From IMG/VR virus record IMGVR_UViG_3300036768_001340, positions 1 through 64,000 of that record: a stretch of 64,000 nucleotides of DNA. One strand, written 5' to 3'. How positions within the stretch are numbered: the first letter of the stretch is position 1; each line of letters opens with the position of its first letter. A model generated the notes under the pieces. That model did no database searches, was not told the origin of the DNA, and saw nothing but the letters and a program-made list of their open reading frames with translations. The position numbers and the translations under genes are program-made. This DNA comes from a virus. Of the stretch, positions 52,222 to 59,188 are shown piece by piece.

Positions 52222-52545
52222 CTAGTTCTCCATGGACGGATCGCGTGCCACCGGGATGAAGCCCGGACGCTTGTGCGGGGGATCGAACACCAGGCCCTCG
52301 ATGCCGTCGATCCCCTCCTCCTGACGCCACATTTGGAATGACATGTACGCGGCCCGCATGAACTGCTCTGGCTCGATGTCTGTCCCCTTGATCACGCCGC
52401 CGACCGCCATCGCCAGAACGCTCACCGCCTCCTCGGAGGCGAGCCCATTCGCGATGAGGACCAGGCGGAGCTTCTTCACCAGTTCCACGCCGGCCTCGCA
52501 CACAGCGTCGAACCTCTCGTCACTCATGGGATTGATGACTTGCAT
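52222..52545 (-). CDS. Protein of unknown function, first gene of a short operon
   Basis: 107 aa from ATG at 52545. The longest open frame reaches 52671 but a strong promoter (52597-52625) would start the mRNA at about 52590, so the downstream ATG is favoured. A weak GAGTGGAAAG is upstream of the ATG. Helical protein (VCEAGVELVKKLRLVLI, EEAVSVLAMAVGGVIKG). No family recognised. One base separates it from the next gene in the operon (51882-52220). Confidence 0.6.
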   Translation of the reverse strand: MQVINPMSDERFDAVCEAGVELVKKLRLVLIANGLASEEAVSVLAMAVGGVIKGTDIEPEQFMRAAYMSFQMWRQEEGIDGIEGLVFDPPHKRPGFIPVARDPSMEN

Positions 52546-52596
52546 TGGCTTGACTTTCCACTCTACGTTGTTGATGGCAGTTATACCGCCAAATCC

Positions 52597-52625
52597 ATTA
52601 TAATACGTTTGGCGGCACACGTCAA
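52597..52625 (-). promoter_or_regulatory. Sigma70-type promoter, TTGACG-17-TATAAT
   Basis: On the minus strand: TTGACG at 52625-52620, spacer 17 nt, TATAAT at 52602-52597. This is close to the bacterial consensus and points to host RNA polymerase early in infection. It would drive the minus-strand operon that begins at 52545 (unknown protein, then the glycosylases). Confidence 0.85.
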
Positions 52626-52637
52626 CATCGGCCATAG

Positions 52638-52646
52638 TGGTAGAAT
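52638..52646 (+). promoter_or_regulatory. Extended -10 promoter TGGTAGAAT, leaderless
   Basis: TGG-TAGAAT, then 6 nt, then GTG at 52653. A start six or seven nt downstream of -10 is the normal transcription start, so the mRNA would begin at the start codon. Divergent from the TTGACG/TATAAT promoter about 30 bp away. Confidence 0.6.
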
Positions 52647-52652
52647 GTTTGG

Positions 52653-52844
52653 GTGACCTTTTTGGACGCAATAAGGGCTGGGAGGTGGATCCGACGCAAG
52701 GGTAACAAGAGGATACTCTGCGTCAGCGAGATACCGAACCATCTCTACAACGTGGTCAGGTCAGACCTCCTTGCGGAGGATTGGGAGGTCGTCGATGGAG
52801 AGGGGCTGAGGATGAATCAACGAGGCGATTCAGACCCGCCTTGA
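52653..52844 (+). CDS. Tad2/DUF2829-like small protein, apparently leaderless
   Basis: 63 aa starting with GTG. The pattern MTFLDAIRAGRWIRRKGN, a beta strand, and SDLLAEDWEVV is that of short DUF2829-type proteins; family members called Tad2 sequester the Thoeris signal molecule (gcADPR) in other phages. The link rests on motifs at both ends only; the middle is shorter than in typical DUF2829. The gene is alone on the plus strand between minus-strand operons with its own -10 box. Confidence 0.5.
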   Translation: MTFLDAIRAGRWIRRKGNKRILCVSEIPNHLYNVVRSDLLAEDWEVVDGEGLRMNQRGDSDPP

Positions 52845-52864
52845 TGGCACTGGTCGGAGGGGAC

Positions 52865-53383
52865 CTAGAGGGATCCCGTTCCCAGGCCAGCAGACGTCCC
52901 TGGATGCTGCTGTCTCAGCAGCCTAACCTTTCCGTCACCCGGGACGATCCAGGCGACAAGAGAAGGGATGTCCTGTCTCTGCGCCTGACGATATGTCCTT
53001 AGACGATGGTGTCCGTCCCAGACGGTGAACTGTTCACCCAGACGCTTCAACACCACGGGGACAGCGTCGTACCCGGGATCTCTTTCGAGCTGGGCCCTCA
53101 GCTGAGGATAGCCCTTGGCCGCCCGCGCTTCCCTCTCGGGGTTGGTGACCGAGATCTCGCAAAGGGGGACGCGGCCGAAGTAGATGACGCAGTCGGCCCT
53201 GCACTCAGACCACTTGATCTGTCCTCCTTTCGTCAGGGCGCCCTCGACGCGGGCCACCATGAACTCGGAGATCTCAACGAGGTGGCCCCGATACGAGTCT
53301 GGCCATGTCGGAGTGCAGAGCTTTGCGATGTGTGGGACGGCGAGCCGACGCCACTCCCGGTCTGACCCAGGAGACCAGCTCAT
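52865..53383 (-). CDS. ParB/Srx-like domain protein
   Basis: 172 aa. VPVVLKRLGEQFTVWDGHHR and LRTYRQAQRQDIPSLVAWIV match the ParB/sulfiredoxin-type nucleotide-binding fold (family IxDGxHRxxA). This fold serves DNA partition and nucleotidyl or kinase-like reactions. No helix-turn-helix is visible after it, so partition is unlikely; unassigned enzyme is more likely. The start overlaps the stop of the gene upstream by 4 bp. Confidence 0.6.
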   Translation of the reverse strand: MSWSPGSDREWRRLAVPHIAKLCTPTWPDSYRGHLVEISEFMVARVEGALTKGGQIKWSECRADCVIYFGRVPLCEISVTNPEREARAAKGYPQLRAQLERDPGYDAVPVVLKRLGEQFTVWDGHHRLRTYRQAQRQDIPSLVAWIVPGDGKVRLLRQQHPGTSAGLGTGSL

Positions 53384-54486
53384 CGTCCTCGTCTGAAGAA
53401 CTTCGTGAGCGGACTCTTCGGGGCCGCCGGGGTCGCCTGCGGTCTGATGAAGTTTGCGGCGCCGGCCTGCCGCTTGGTCGGTTCCTCGATGTCTTCCTCG
53501 TCGTCGTCTTCTGGCTCGGGCCGCGCCGTCGCCGCCGGCGGCTCTTCCTTCTTTCGGACTGTCACGCCGGGCCCGGCCGATGGGGTGACGGGCTTGGAGA
53601 AGGACGGAGGGGCGATGGTTCTCTTCACAGGGGGCGAGGGCGGCTCCTCCTCGTCGTACTCGTCGTCCGAAGTCGCCTCGGGCTCCTCCTCGTCGTACTC
53701 GTCGTCCGAAGTCGCCTCGGACTCCTCCTCGTCGTACTCTTCGTCTGGAATCGTGTCCAGGTCCTCGGGCTCGTCTGAGAACTCGCCGACGTCATCGTCG
53801 TCGTCATGGGAAGAGACGGCCGGGGGCGCCGGGGCGACCTGGTCCTCTGCGTCTTCGACGTCGTCCTCGTCAGCCGCGCCCCGATCGATGAGGAACTCGG
53901 AGGCGATATGGAGGGCGTCCATCTGCCCAGCCTTCGGGATCGTCCCCCTGATGTCGGCCACGACCTGGTTCAGGGTCTTCATCTTCTTCCAGCGCTCGAT
54001 GGCGGCCTTGAGCCTCTGTCGTCCCTGCTTCGGGTCGTCCGGGAGACCCTTGCCCATGCGGCTCAGGACCTTCTCGAGTCGATCCATCGCGTCTCCGGTG
54101 CTGCTGTCGTCGTCGGGCTCCACGAAGTGGGCTGCGCTAGGATCGCGAAGTGGCCTGTCGAGCCCCCATTGAAGGATGGTCGGGTTGCGGCCGCCCCCTC
54201 CGCGCGCTCCTCGCCTCACGGCCAGGAGCGGCCTCTTCTCAGAGACACCGTACTTGTCCTGGTCCTCCTTCCACGGCTTGGCGATGTACCTGTTGATCTG
54301 CGTCGAAAACGACTGCTTGTTGTCGCCCATGCTGTTGGCCCGGCCCCCGTTTGCGACGTAGACGTTGTACAGGTCGTTGATCGTGAAGGTGCCCCTCTGT
54401 TGGGCAGCCCAGTCGAGGGTCGCCAGGATGGGATCCCCCTTCCTCCTGGGCATCTCGAACATGAAGTACTCGTAGAGACGCGGCAT
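53380..54486 (-). CDS. Acidic tandem-repeat protein with N-terminal winged-helix-like part
   Basis: 368 aa from ATG at 54486 (TTG at 54495 is an alternative). Residues ~1-120 are a possible winged helix (ILATLDWAAQQRGTFTINDL and SFSTQINRYI). Later there are tandem 14-residue acidic units: EEYDEEESEATSDD, DEYDEEEPEATSDD, DEYDEEEP, embedded in a long D/E-rich and P-rich stretch, ending in a basic TKFFRRGR. Low-complexity acidic tails commonly mimic DNA or hold partners. Function not assigned. Confidence 0.65.
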   Translation of the reverse strand: MPRLYEYFMFEMPRRKGDPILATLDWAAQQRGTFTINDLYNVYVANGGRANSMGDNKQSFSTQINRYIAKPWKEDQDKYGVSEKRPLLAVRRGARGGGGRNPTILQWGLDRPLRDPSAAHFVEPDDDSSTGDAMDRLEKVLSRMGKGLPDDPKQGRQRLKAAIERWKKMKTLNQVVADIRGTIPKAGQMDALHIASEFLIDRGAADEDDVEDAEDQVAPAPPAVSSHDDDDDVGEFSDEPEDLDTIPDEEYDEEESEATSDDEYDEEEPEATSDDEYDEEEPPSPPVKRTIAPPSFSKPVTPSAGPGVTVRKKEEPPAATARPEPEDDDEEDIEEPTKRQAGAANFIRPQATPAAPKSPLTKFFRRGR

Positions 54487-54515
54487 CGCCTTCAAAATTA
54501 GGCCGCGGAGGGAAC

Positions 54516-55034
54516 CTACTTCCAGGCGATCAGGTTTCCGTGGCCGTCCGGGAACTTAACCCCAAACGTCCGCGTCTGCCATCCGATGGATGCGAAGTCT
54601 TCGGGCACAGGACCCCAGTGGTGGAACTCCGGATCGTTCCGGTCCTCACCTTGCTCCTGGAACCCCCAGGGGCAGCTGATGAGGACCCGGGCGTTCCTCC
54701 TCGCCAGGTACCTGCAGAGCTCCAGCGACTCCTCCCGCGGCAGGTGCTCGGGCCCCTCATCCCAGAAGACGAGGCCGAACCCGTGGGGGACGTCGCTCTG
54801 GCGGATGTCCCCGTGGTAGAGCTCCGAGGTGACGTGTCGGGCCGTCAGCAGGTTATTCCTGTCGACGTCGATCACCGCGATGCGGGAGGCTCCGATCGCC
54901 GGGGCGAACGTCTGATACCACCATGGATGGGTATCCCTGCGGTGACCGACGTAGAGCATGGAGCCGACAGAGGTCCCGAAGATTCCAGGGCCCTCTTGGG
55001 CCAAGAAGCCAAACGCCTCTCCTACAGACGGCAC
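54516..55034 (-). CDS. Methyltransferase-like protein
   Basis: 172 aa from a GTG at 55034. Class I-like pieces: SMLYVGHRRDTH (motif I position), IAVIDVDRNNLL (acidic end of strand 2), LYHGDIRQSDVPHGFGLVF and WDEGPEHLPREESLELCRYL. The glycine-rich loop is weak (VGHR). The family assignment as SAM-binding is plausible but not firm. The 30-bp gap before 54486 contains no clear ribosome site. Confidence 0.55.
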   Translation of the reverse strand: MPSVGEAFGFLAQEGPGIFGTSVGSMLYVGHRRDTHPWWYQTFAPAIGASRIAVIDVDRNNLLTARHVTSELYHGDIRQSDVPHGFGLVFWDEGPEHLPREESLELCRYLARRNARVLISCPWGFQEQGEDRNDPEFHHWGPVPEDFASIGWQTRTFGVKFPDGHGNLIAWK

Positions 55035-55046
55035 CGGATAGGTACC

Positions 55047-55307
55047 TCAGTCGACCTGGAAGATCCTCGCGGTGTGGAGGGCTCCGTCGCCGTGGGCGCG
55101 GGCGCAGACCTCGGCCATCTTCGCGTCGAGGTCCGCGCCCTCGAGGAAGCTTCGAATGAAGTCGTGGTCCTCCCGGTCGATCTCCCCGACCGACTCGATC
55201 TGCCTGACCGCCATCGGACGACCCTCGACCAGCCTGTTCTCGTACACGTACGAGCCGGCGACGATCCGAAAGGTTCGAACCATGAAACGCTCCTGTCTGT
55301 CCTGCAT
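55047..55307 (-). CDS. Small protein, apparently leaderless
   Basis: 86 aa from ATG at 55307. A -10 box TACTAT with GG before it lies exactly 6 nt upstream, so the mRNA would start at the codon. The protein has a beta-rich start (VRTFRIVAGSYVYENRLVEG) and a helix (DHDFIRSFLEGADLDAKMAEV). No family recognised. Divergent from the plus-strand gene at 55348. Confidence 0.6.
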   Translation of the reverse strand: MQDRQERFMVRTFRIVAGSYVYENRLVEGRPMAVRQIESVGEIDREDHDFIRSFLEGADLDAKMAEVCARAHGDGALHTARIFQVD

Positions 55308-55313
55308 GCGGCC

Positions 55314-55321
55314 ATAGTACC
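55314..55321 (-). promoter_or_regulatory. -10 box GGTACTAT, leaderless
   Basis: On the minus strand GG-TACTAT followed by GGCCGC (6 nt) and ATG at 55307. Same spacing as at 52653 and 55348. No clear -35 hexamer at 17 bp. Confidence 0.55.
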
Positions 55322-55332
55322 GCCTTCGGCCG

Positions 55333-55341
55333 TGGTAAGAT
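55333..55341 (+). promoter_or_regulatory. Extended -10 TGGTAAGAT, leaderless
   Basis: TGG-TAAGAT followed by GCTGAC (6 nt) and ATG at 55348. Together with the minus-strand box at 55314-55321 it forms a compact divergent promoter pair, about 15 bp apart. -35 not evident. Confidence 0.55.
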
Positions 55342-55347
55342 GCTGAC

Positions 55348-55509
55348 ATGCATAGGGACGTAAACGACAAGACAGTCGGCCGAGGATCGCCTGTCACGAC
55401 GACGGCGGTTTGGTCCGTGAAGGTCGACAAATCCATGATCGGATATCATCGACCTGGCCGCGCCACGACCCTCACAAGGATGACCTGGAGCCATGATCAA
55501 CGTCTATAA
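55348..55509 (+). CDS. Small protein, apparently leaderless, unknown
   Basis: 53 aa. No ribosome site, but a -10 box lies six bases before the ATG. The sequence is basic and otherwise unremarkable (HRDVNDKTVGRGSPVTTTAV, ending MTWSHDQRL). It ends inside the first codons of the pentapeptide-repeat gene (17-bp overlap), suggesting coupled expression. No family recognised; could also be a leader with no product. Confidence 0.4.
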   Translation: MHRDVNDKTVGRGSPVTTTAVWSVKVDKSMIGYHRPGRATTLTRMTWSHDQRL

Positions 55510-56263
55510 CCGTCACGGCGACGTGATCCTCGGCGACGCCAAGGCCACCTGCCTCGCCGAGGCGATCTGCAATGCCTACGCCAGGTGCATCTCCCTTGAC
55601 GAGGTCGACCTGCGCCACATCTCTCTCGACGAGAGGCGCCTGGCGGGGATCGTGCTCGACCGCGCCTGCCTCGACGAGGCGAGCCTCTTCGGCACGAACC
55701 TGGAGCGTGCCAGCCTGGTATCCGCCAGCGTCGCACACATCTTCGCCCCGATGCTCCGGCTGGCCGGCGCCAAGCTCATCGGCGCCGACTTCTCAAGCGC
55801 CCACCTGGGCGGCGCTGACCTCTCGGGGGCCCTCGGGAGGGAGGCAGATTTCGGGCGAGCCGTCCTCGCGGATGCCCAGCTTCGTGAGGGAGACTTCAAG
55901 GCGGCATGGTTCAGCCGCGCCTATCTCACCGACGCCTGCCTGGCCTCCGCCCGCCTCTGTCATGCGGACTTTCGGCATGCGTATTGTCGCGCCGTCGACT
56001 TCGCGGGTGCCGACCTATCCGGGGCGGACTTTCGGGACGCCGACCTGCGTGGGGCCGACTTTACAGGGGCGGACCTATGCGGGGCCGATTTTACGGGAGC
56101 GAACCTGACCGGCGCGTGCCTCACGGAGGCCAAGACGGAGGGCGTCCTCGGCCTCTGTGCGCCAGGGGAGTACCGCTGCGATAGGTGCGACGGCCTCTTC
56201 GAGGAAAAGAACACGCAGTCGGTCGCGGGAAAGATCATCTGCAGGTGGTGCCTGCCGTGGTGA
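55493..56263 (+). CDS. Pentapeptide-repeat protein with C-terminal zinc ribbon
   Basis: 256 aa. From residue ~35 to ~215 the A(D/N)LxX repeat is continuous (ADLSGADFRDADLRGADF, ADLCGADFTGANLTGACL), forming a right-handed beta-helix. Members such as Qnr mimic DNA and protect gyrase, but the family is functionally broad. The last ~30 residues are a Cys ribbon (YRCDRCDG and CRWCLPW). Ribosome site GGAG precedes the ATG. Start of the GC-rich plus-strand block. Confidence 0.85.
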   Translation: MINVYNRHGDVILGDAKATCLAEAICNAYARCISLDEVDLRHISLDERRLAGIVLDRACLDEASLFGTNLERASLVSASVAHIFAPMLRLAGAKLIGADFSSAHLGGADLSGALGREADFGRAVLADAQLREGDFKAAWFSRAYLTDACLASARLCHADFRHAYCRAVDFAGADLSGADFRDADLRGADFTGADLCGADFTGANLTGACLTEAKTEGVLGLCAPGEYRCDRCDGLFEEKNTQSVAGKIICRWCLPW

Positions 56264-56454
56264 TCGAGAAGTGCGTCCTCCCGGGTTACCATCGCGTCTA
56301 TCGACTCGTCACCAACGATGCGAACCGCGCGTTGGCGCTCGAGGTCTTCGTCGAGGAAGACGCCGACAAGCACAGGGCGATCGTCAAGTACTTCGCCAAC
56401 GGAAGCGAGGTCTCGCAGGAGGACTTCAGGTTCCTCAGGAGCCTATTGCCGTGA
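56260..56454 (+). CDS. Small protein, unknown
   Basis: 64 aa from GTG at 56260, which overlaps the upstream stop as GTGA, so translation is coupled. The protein is VIEKCVLPGYHRVYRLVTND with NRALALEVFVEEDADKHRAI and YFANGSEVSQEDFRFLRSLL; a compact alpha/beta domain is likely. No family recognised. Confidence 0.55.
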   Translation: MIEKCVLPGYHRVYRLVTNDANRALALEVFVEEDADKHRAIVKYFANGSEVSQEDFRFLRSLLP

Positions 56455-56486
56455 GCGAAGGTCGACCGGATGAAAGGATGTCGTCG

Positions 56487-57026
56487 ATGCACACGTACGA
56501 CCCCGGGTCGGAGGCCGATGAGGCCTGGGCCCAACTCTGTGAGATCTGGCGGCTCGCCGAGCGGGTCTGCCGCGTCCAGTACTCGGCCGACCTTCCCCGT
56601 GGGATCGCGGGCGGCTACGACATGTCCGGCAACAGGATCCTCATCAGGAGCGGGACGGTCCCGTCGGGGCAGGACTTCCCCACGCGGGACGACCGGGACA
56701 AGATGACGTACCAGGCGTGCGTGGTGGCGCACGAGCTGAGCCACGCCCACAGCCTCCTCGAGGGCGGCAAGGAGTTCGAGCGGTACCGGCGCTCCCTCAT
56801 CCGCTGGAACCTCGCCGGCATGGACGGGACGGTCCTCTCCGAGGCCGACCGCGGGCGGATCTTCGACGAGGAGGTCCGGGTGGAGCTGCGGGGGATCAAG
56901 ATGGTCCGCTCGGTCGCCCCGACGCTCGAGGAGGCCTACCTGGGCACGATGGCGAGCAACCTCTCGGCCTACTCCTCCTTGCTCTGGACCGGACGCTGGC
57001 CGGAGAGGCCGAGGGGGTCGGTCTGA
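56487..57026 (+). CDS. Zincin metallopeptidase-like protein
   Basis: 179 aa from ATG at 56487, with AAAGG 9 nt upstream. VVAHELSHAHSLLEGGKEF carries the HExxH zinc motif; the E further on (FDEEVRVELRGI) could be the third ligand as in gluzincins, though not proven. No signal peptide, so it would act in the cytoplasm. The end (AYLGTMASNLSAYSSLLW) is helical. The target is unknown. Precedes a small lipoprotein gene. Confidence 0.7.
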   Translation: MHTYDPGSEADEAWAQLCEIWRLAERVCRVQYSADLPRGIAGGYDMSGNRILIRSGTVPSGQDFPTRDDRDKMTYQACVVAHELSHAHSLLEGGKEFERYRRSLIRWNLAGMDGTVLSEADRGRIFDEEVRVELRGIKMVRSVAPTLEEAYLGTMASNLSAYSSLLWTGRWPERPRGSV

Positions 57027-57094
57027 GGATGGGCCGGCGGGACGGACGGCCGTCGGCCAGGGTCTCGGACCCGTCGCCGACAAGGGAGAAGACG

Positions 57095-57349
57095 ATGGAG
57101 GATCGACGGACGGGGCGCAGCCGGCTGCCGACCCTGCTCCTTGCCTGGGCCATCCTCGGCTGCCGGGACGGCGGGCCTGAGGACATCAACCTCCGCCTGA
57201 ACCGGGTCGAGGACGCGGTGAGAAGGGCGGCGGACCGGTCCGAGCGGGTCGACAGGTGCCTGACCGACCGGCTTGACCCCATGATGCGAGATAGCGATAT
57301 CGTGGTCACGCTTCGCGAGTGCCTACGGGCCGGGAGGACCTGGCGATGA
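57095..57349 (+). CDS. Small lipoprotein
   Basis: 84 aa. After a charged start, LPTLLLAWAILGC forms the signal peptide with a lipobox (AILGC), and the mature part is helical and charged (DINLRLNRVEDAVRRAADRS). AAGGGAGAAGACG is the ribosome site. The next gene encodes a one-span membrane protein and starts in an ATGA overlap; a two-component spanin would fit this layout, but no sequence match is seen. Confidence 0.65.
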   Translation: MEDRRTGRSRLPTLLLAWAILGCRDGGPEDINLRLNRVEDAVRRAADRSERVDRCLTDRLDPMMRDSDIVVTLRECLRAGRTWR

Positions 57350-57651
57350 GGGCCGTCGTCATCGTCATCGGGGCGGTCTATGTCCTCGCCGCGGTGGCCG
57401 GCTGGCTGGCCTGGTTCTGGATGCATACCTGGCCGCAGCATGCCTGGGAGCGAGATCCGGGGCGGGCCTTCTGGCGGCTGGTCTGGCGGAGACTGACGTG
57501 GGTCGACCTAGGCCTCCCCATGGGGAAGGAGATCCTCCCGCCGACGATCAGCTCAGATGATCTGGCGGCCCGGCCGACGAACCCTGGCGAAAATCTCTCC
57601 CGGGATTCTCGAGGGGGTATGGCCCGTGGGAGGCACTCGGGTCTGGGATAA
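57346..57651 (+). CDS. Small membrane protein
   Basis: 101 aa, overlapping the lipoprotein gene as ATGA. One N-terminal transmembrane helix (VVIVIGAVYVLAAVAGWLAW) then a basic and polar cytoplasmic-type tail. Its C-terminal codons lie in the first copy of a direct repeat (CGAACCCTGGCGAAAA at 57578) that also bounds the tandem array downstream. Unknown function; inner-membrane spanin partner is one option. Confidence 0.6.
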   Translation: MRAVVIVIGAVYVLAAVAGWLAWFWMHTWPQHAWERDPGRAFWRLVWRRLTWVDLGLPMGKEILPPTISSDDLAARPTNPGENLSRDSRGGMARGRHSGLG

Positions 57652-57750
57652 AAGGCCGCCGCTCCTCGAGGCATGCCCAGACGTTTGCCTCAAGATGCCC
57701 CTTCCCAAGACACCTCCAAGGCAAGTCTTGTTCCAAGGCAAGGCACCTCC

Positions 57751-57900
57751 AAGGCACTCTTAAGGCACCAAGGTACCTCCAAGGCACTCTTAAGGCACCA
57801 AGGCACCTCCAAGGCACTCTTAAGGCACCAAGGTACCTCCAAGGCACTCTTAAGGCACCAAGGCACCTCCAAGGCACTCTTAAGGCACCAAGGCACTCCT
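57751..57900. repeat. Five tandem 30-bp repeats built from AAGGCAC heptads
   Basis: Each unit is three heptad-like pieces: AAGGCACTCTT, AAGGCACC, AAGGYACCTCC. The Y alternates T and C from unit to unit, so the real period is 60 bp. Partial copies precede it (57730-57750). The units are open in several frames and give shadow peptides on both strands; no ribosome site. The direct repeats CGAACCCTGGCGAAAA (57578, 57943) and TCTGGGATAAA (57642, 57925) bracket it. Probably a protein-binding array or expanded simple repeat. Confidence 0.85.
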
Positions 57901-58037
57901 AAGGTCCGTTCCAAGGCATCCGACTCTGGGATAAAGTGCCGTCGAACCCTGGCGAAAAATGGGCCCCGGCTCGCGAGATGGCCAAGCGCCGCAATTTTAA
58001 TTCTATTTTTCCTATGAACCCAATACTACTAATATTT

Positions 58038-58239
58038 ATAGTATATCAAATATAATTATTAGAATATATAATTCCAAAATATTTAGTATTATTTTTTACT
58101 ACTAATATTTATAGTATATCAAATATAATTATTAGAATATATTATTACCCAATAATTAATTGGGGCCTTAAAGGTATATACTATAAATAATTTATAGTAT
58201 ATCATTTAAGGTAAATAGAATATATTATTACCCAATAAT
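58038..58239. repeat. AT-rich island with three copies of a bipartite element
   Basis: Three copies of ATAGTATATC then, always 22 nt from its first base, TAGAATATAT: 58038/58060, 58111/58133, 58194/58216. Copies two and three also share TATTACCCAATAAT after the box. A 27-nt inverted repeat (58176-58202) overlaps copy three. The island is about 200 bp of nearly pure A+T in a GC-rich region and is followed by the plus-strand gene at 58343. A fourth copy is at 63948. Confidence 0.9.
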
Positions 58240-58342
58240 AGGGAGGCGTCCGAGGCTCGACCTCCGCTTGGGTTGGTAGGCACGGTACCCGCACCCGTGG
58301 TGGGTACGGGGCCGGTCCTGCCAACAGAAGAAGGAGAGCCAG

Positions 58343-58858
58343 ATGTCGAACGTCCCTGCGTACCTCACCCTCGTCGCCCGCATCCTCGAGACCGCCGAGT
58401 CCCTCGGGTTGACCGTCGCCCGGGACCCGGGCACGGCCTCGACCCTCCCCGAGAACAAGGGGTTCGTCTTCGTGCGGGTCAACGGTGGCAACGCCGCCCT
58501 GATCGTCCCGAAGCACGCGGATCGGGTCAAGTGGGCCGACAGCCACCTCGATTGGACGGGGAGGGAGGGGTACCTCCCGCTGCCGCGCCCGAACGGGGCG
58601 GTGGTCTGCCGGATCGACCCGGAGCGGGTCGACCTCGAAGCCTTCCTCCAGGCGCTGGGCGGCGCCAGCAAGCGTGCCTCCAAGCGCGCCTCCCGGGACG
58701 CCTCCCAGGACGCCTCCCAGGAGTCCCTCGACGCCCTCAAGGCCAAGCTCCTGGCGCTCGGGCAGCCGAAGGCCCAGCCCGCCTCCCAGGAGTCCTTTGA
58801 GGAGATCGTCCGCCCGACGGATGAGGACCTCCCGGACGGGTTCTTCGAGCAGGCCTGA
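58343..58858 (+). CDS. Protein of unknown function with degenerate repeat region
   Basis: 171 aa. AGAAGGAGAGCC is a strong ribosome site. The N-terminal ~105 residues form a compact domain (LTLVARILETAESLGLTV, ENKGFVFVRVNGGNAALIV, LDWTGREGYLPLP). After it a short K/R/A/S-rich repetitive stretch (ASKRASKRASRDASQDASQE), then an acidic end. No family recognised. First gene after the AT-rich island. Confidence 0.6.
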   Translation: MSNVPAYLTLVARILETAESLGLTVARDPGTASTLPENKGFVFVRVNGGNAALIVPKHADRVKWADSHLDWTGREGYLPLPRPNGAVVCRIDPERVDLEAFLQALGGASKRASKRASRDASQDASQESLDALKAKLLALGQPKAQPASQESFEEIVRPTDEDLPDGFFEQA

Positions 58859-58939
58859 GCGGCCGCCTCGCGGGGCCCGACCGGTCTGAGGAGGCGACGC
58901 CTCGTGGCCCGCCCCTTGTCCGCCCGGGTCCCCGACCCA

Positions 58940-58991
58940 TCGACCGTCTCCGGAGAGACCTTGGTCCCGGGTTCGACTCCCGGGCGGTCGA
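58940..58991 (+). ncRNA. tRNA-like minihelix without anticodon or D arm
   Basis: Perfect 7-bp acceptor-like stem TCGACCG (58940-58946) with CGGTCGA (58985-58991), enclosing a hairpin GTCTC-CGGA-GAGAC and a T-arm-like hairpin CCCGGG-TTCGACT-CCCGGG. Total 52 nt. No anticodon arm fits. It may be a remnant of an att/tRNA site, a minihelix recognised by processing enzymes, or chance in a GC-rich intergenic region. The T-loop match is exact. Confidence 0.45.
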
Positions 58992-59029
58992 CCGCCGCCG
59001 TGATGTGCGGCAGGAAAGGAGAGAGCGCG

Positions 59030-59188
59030 ATGAAGAGCTTCGTGATCGTCCACCAGAACGATGCCCGGGTCGTCGGGCCGTTCGCCTCCGCCGAGGCCGC
59101 CGAGGACTGGGCCCGGCGGACCCCAAACGTCCTCTTCGGCTCCGAGGAGGAGCTGGAGCACGTCTCTGAGCTGGAGGGAGTCCGATGA
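59030..59188 (+). CDS. Small protein, unknown
   Basis: 52 aa with AAAGGAGAGAGCGCG before ATG. KSFVIVHQNDARVVGPFASA followed by EDWARRTPNVLFGSEEELEH, a small alpha/beta fold. Ends in an ATGA overlap with the next gene. No family recognised. Confidence 0.6.
   Translation: MKSFVIVHQNDARVVGPFASAEAAEDWARRTPNVLFGSEEELEHVSELEGVR

Noticed and set aside
53380-54486. Plus-strand 255-aa Ser-rich frame over the acidic gene
   Set aside because: It is the complement of the D/E-rich repeats; the minus-strand frame has the operon overlap and a sensible N-terminal domain.
57751-57900. CRISPR array
   Set aside because: Repeats are directly adjacent with no unique spacers, and no cas genes apart from a Cas4-like nuclease far away.
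57673-58017. 114-aa plus-strand frame with QGTSKALLRH repeats
   Set aside because: It is the 30-bp repeat read in one of several open frames; no ribosome site, and the reverse strand gives an equally open frame.
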